Assembly (NCBI GenBank): GCA_964533265.1
Contig: CAZHJW010000114.1
Span: 1-7,216 of the forward strand
Direction: 5' to 3'
Source of the DNA: UBA1100 sp964533265
GTDB lineage: Bacteria; Verrucomicrobiota; Verrucomicrobiia; Limisphaerales; UBA1100
Length of the DNA stretch: 7,216 nucleotides
The notes beneath the pieces were generated by a model that was not told where the DNA came from, searched no databases, and saw only the letters and a list, made by a program, of their open reading frames with translations. Of this stretch, positions 5,875 to 7,216 are shown piece after piece; the stretch's first letter is position 1, and the number at the start of each line of letters is the position of its first letter. The translations under genes were made by a program, and so were the position numbers.

Positions 5875-7216
5875 TCAGCCTCCGAGCGATGAGGGATCGC
5901 TGATGTCGCCTTTGTTATAGTCTACATATTTCTCAGAGAGGTCAGCGGCGTATAAGACGGCTTTGGCCCTGCCGAGGTTCAGGTTGATGTGCAGATCGAA
6001 CTCAGCGGGTTCAACCGCTTTGCAAAGGGATTCAAAAGATGTACGTGTGGGACGCCCTTTCTTGAGTGAGTAAACGAGTTTTTTTGCGCCGGGTGCACTG
6101 TAGGCAATATCGACCTTTTCCTCAATGACCTTGGCGGGTGAATAGCCGATGGCGTCGATGATCCGACCCCAGTTGGGGTCGCCCCCGTTCCAGCTGGTCT
6201 TGACTAATGCACTATTGCCTACCGCACGTGATGCGGCGTCCGCATCGGCATGAGTCTTGGCGCCTTTCACACGGACCGTGACCATCCGGGTAATCCCTTC
6301 ACCATCGCGCACGATCATCTTGGCCAGTTCAAGACAAACGTGATTGAGGGCGGTCTGGAATATTTTTGTATCCTTGACGCTAAATTTACCGTTGCCGGCC
6401 AGACCATTGGCGAGGATGAGTACAGTATCATTGGTAGACATGTCGCCATCTACGGTGATGCAGTTAAAACTGCCGGCGACTGCCTCACGCAGACAACGCC
6501 GCAAAGTGGTTGCAGGAATCTTTGCATCGGTCGTCAGGTAGGAAAGCATGGTGGCATGCAGAGGCATGCTGGAGGGGCGAGCCCCCGTGGGGCTCATACC
6601 CGGCTGGATCATGCCTGCACCCTTGGCGATGCCACCCAGACGCACGGTTTGACCGCCCAGTTTAAATTCAATAGCGATCTCCTTGAGCTGCGTGTCACTG
6701 GTCAAGATGGCTTCAGCGGCGTGATGGGCGGCAGTGGGTGAATCATCCAGCTCCTTGACGATCTGCCTGATACCTTTGCGAATGTTGGGCATGGGCAGTT
6801 CCAGTCCAATCCTGCCGGTGGAACCCACCAGCACGTCTTCAGGTTGCAGCAGGAGTTCCTCAGCCAACAGTGTGGACATCTCTTTGGCGTCCTTGAGGCC
6901 GCGAGGGCCGGTACAGGCATTAGCGTTGCCTGAATTGATCACGACCGCCTGTGCCTTGCCGTCGGCAATGTGCTTCACGCAGACTTTTACTGGTGCGGCA
7001 CAGATTTGGTTGGTGGTGAACATGCCTGCGGCTTTGGCTGACACTTCAGAAACAATCAGGGCCAGGTCACGTTTTTGCCCCTTGTTGCTTCCCTTGCCGG
7101 TGCCAAGGCTTTTCACGTCAGAGAAGAGTCCCGCCGCTAGGAAACCCTGCGGGGCGGTAATCGAACCATCAATGGAATGAAAAGACTTCAACTTGGTAAA
7201 AGGGATAGCGTCAGGA
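5875..7216 (-). CDS. argJ: bifunctional glutamate N-acetyltransferase / ornithine acetyltransferase, 5' end outside window
   Basis: Moves the acetyl group from acetylornithine to glutamate, releasing ornithine and making the pathway cyclic; some members also use acetyl-CoA. The precursor self-cleaves before a Thr nucleophile. The frame is open to the right edge. The first visible possible start is TTG at 7191, with no Shine-Dalgarno, and the codons before it (PDAIPFTK) look coding, so the true start is probably beyond the window. Numbering from that TTG: ITAPQGFLAAG (11-21), NSGNANACTG (86-95), the oxyanion segment GSTGRIG (123-129), AKGAGMIQPGM (189-199), the nucleophile Thr214 in ATML, TTDA (220-223), DGEGIT (296-301), SWNGGDPNWGRI (333-344) and the C-terminal Asn426/Ser431. 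Two oddities: 13 extra residues (200-212) sit between GMIQPGM and ATML, which are normally contiguous, and a short DPSSLGG tail has Gly-Gly codons that form the argB ribosome-binding site. Confidence 0.95.
   Translation of the reverse strand, partial: PDAIPFTKLKSFHSIDGSITAPQGFLAAGLFSDVKSLGTGKGSNKGQKRDLALIVSEVSAKAAGMFTTNQICAAPVKVCVKHIADGKAQAVVINSGNANACTGPRGLKDAKEMSTLLAEELLLQPEDVLVGSTGRIGLELPMPNIRKGIRQIVKELDDSPTAAHHAAEAILTSDTQLKEIAIEFKLGGQTVRLGGIAKGAGMIQPGMSPTGARPSSMPLHATMLSYLTTDAKIPATTLRRCLREAVAGSFNCITVDGDMSTNDTVLILANGLAGNGKFSVKDTKIFQTALNHVCLELAKMIVRDGEGITRMVTVRVKGAKTHADADAASRAVGNSALVKTSWNGGDPNWGRIIDAIGYSPAKVIEEKVDIAYSAPGAKKLVYSLKKGRPTRTSFESLCKAVEPAEFDLHINLNLGRAKAVLYAADLSEKYVDYNKGDISDPSSLGG
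5879..5883 (-). promoter_or_regulatory. Shine-Dalgarno of argB inside the argJ tail
   Basis: GGAGG on the minus strand, 5 nt before the argB ATG, is formed by the last two glycine codons of argJ (GGA GGC TGA T ATG). It fixes the argB start and implies translational coupling, since ribosomes finishing argJ pass over the site. Confidence 0.85.
6580..6594. repeat. perfect small inverted repeat within argJ
   Basis: AGCCCC-CGT-GGGGCT (plus strand), a 6-bp GC-rich stem with a 3-nt loop, lies in the part of argJ that encodes the extra residues before the autocleavage site. It is directly visible; whether it forms in RNA or has any role is unknown. Confidence 0.6.

Larger units (their letters stand above)
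460..7216 (-). other. probable operon argJ-argB-argD-argF-ispH-dgt
   Basis: Six genes in the same direction with junctions, in order, of 1 nt gap, 4 nt overlap, 4 nt overlap, 40 nt gap and 3 nt gap. No hairpin followed by a U-run is visible at any junction, so a single transcript is likely, although a separate promoter for ispH inside argF cannot be excluded. The operon promoter, any arginine-repressor operator and the first gene(s), perhaps argC, lie beyond the right edge. The 3' end has no room for a terminator before the converging phosphatase gene. Confidence 0.75.

Noticed and set aside
6250..6741. A 163-codon plus-strand open frame opposite argJ.
   Set aside because: It lies wholly antisense to a strongly conserved gene and its translation resembles no family I recognise; it is a shadow of argJ codon bias.
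6734..7180. A 148-codon plus-strand open frame opposite the start of argJ.
   Set aside because: It is low-complexity, Ser/Pro/Leu-rich and antisense to conserved ArgJ sequence, typical of a shadow frame.

Overview
The window is gene-dense bacterial DNA of moderate GC with almost no intergenic space. It holds six complete or near-complete minus-strand genes and one converging plus-strand gene fragment. All are housekeeping metabolism. I see no mobile element, CRISPR array, rRNA or tRNA, and no non-coding stretch longer than about 40 bases. Two features hint at a verrucomicrobial (Opitutales-like) source: the order argJ-argB-argD-argF, and the long plant/cyanobacterial-type IspH. This is an inference from gene order and protein style, not a proven assignment.

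Layout, read in the direction of minus-strand transcription (right to left): argJ (7216 to 5875, 5' end beyond the window), argB (5873-5013), argD (5016-3772), argF (3775-2879), a 40-nt gap, ispH (2838-1606), and dgt (1602-460). The Ppx/GppA-family gene on the plus strand (1-463, 5' end missing) runs into dgt, and the two stop codons interlock. The four arg genes are separated by 1 nt or overlap by 4 nt, with good Shine-Dalgarno sites inside the preceding gene, so they are almost certainly one translationally coupled transcript. ispH and dgt follow so closely that read-through is likely.

Functionally, ArgJ recycles or forms N-acetylglutamate, ArgB phosphorylates it, ArgD transaminates the semialdehyde to acetylornithine, ArgJ releases ornithine, and ArgF makes citrulline. 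argC, argG and argH are not in the window; argC would be expected upstream of argJ. ArgB carries the N-terminal helix and C-terminal signature of arginine-inhibited enzymes, which fits the acetyl-recycling pathway. IspH (last step of the MEP isoprenoid pathway) and Dgt (dNTP hydrolysis) are metabolically unrelated passengers.

The most unusual feature is a 13-residue insertion in ArgJ directly in front of the Ala-Thr autocleavage site. The DNA encoding it contains a perfect small inverted repeat and a short direct repeat. I do not see a previously undescribed multigene system here.
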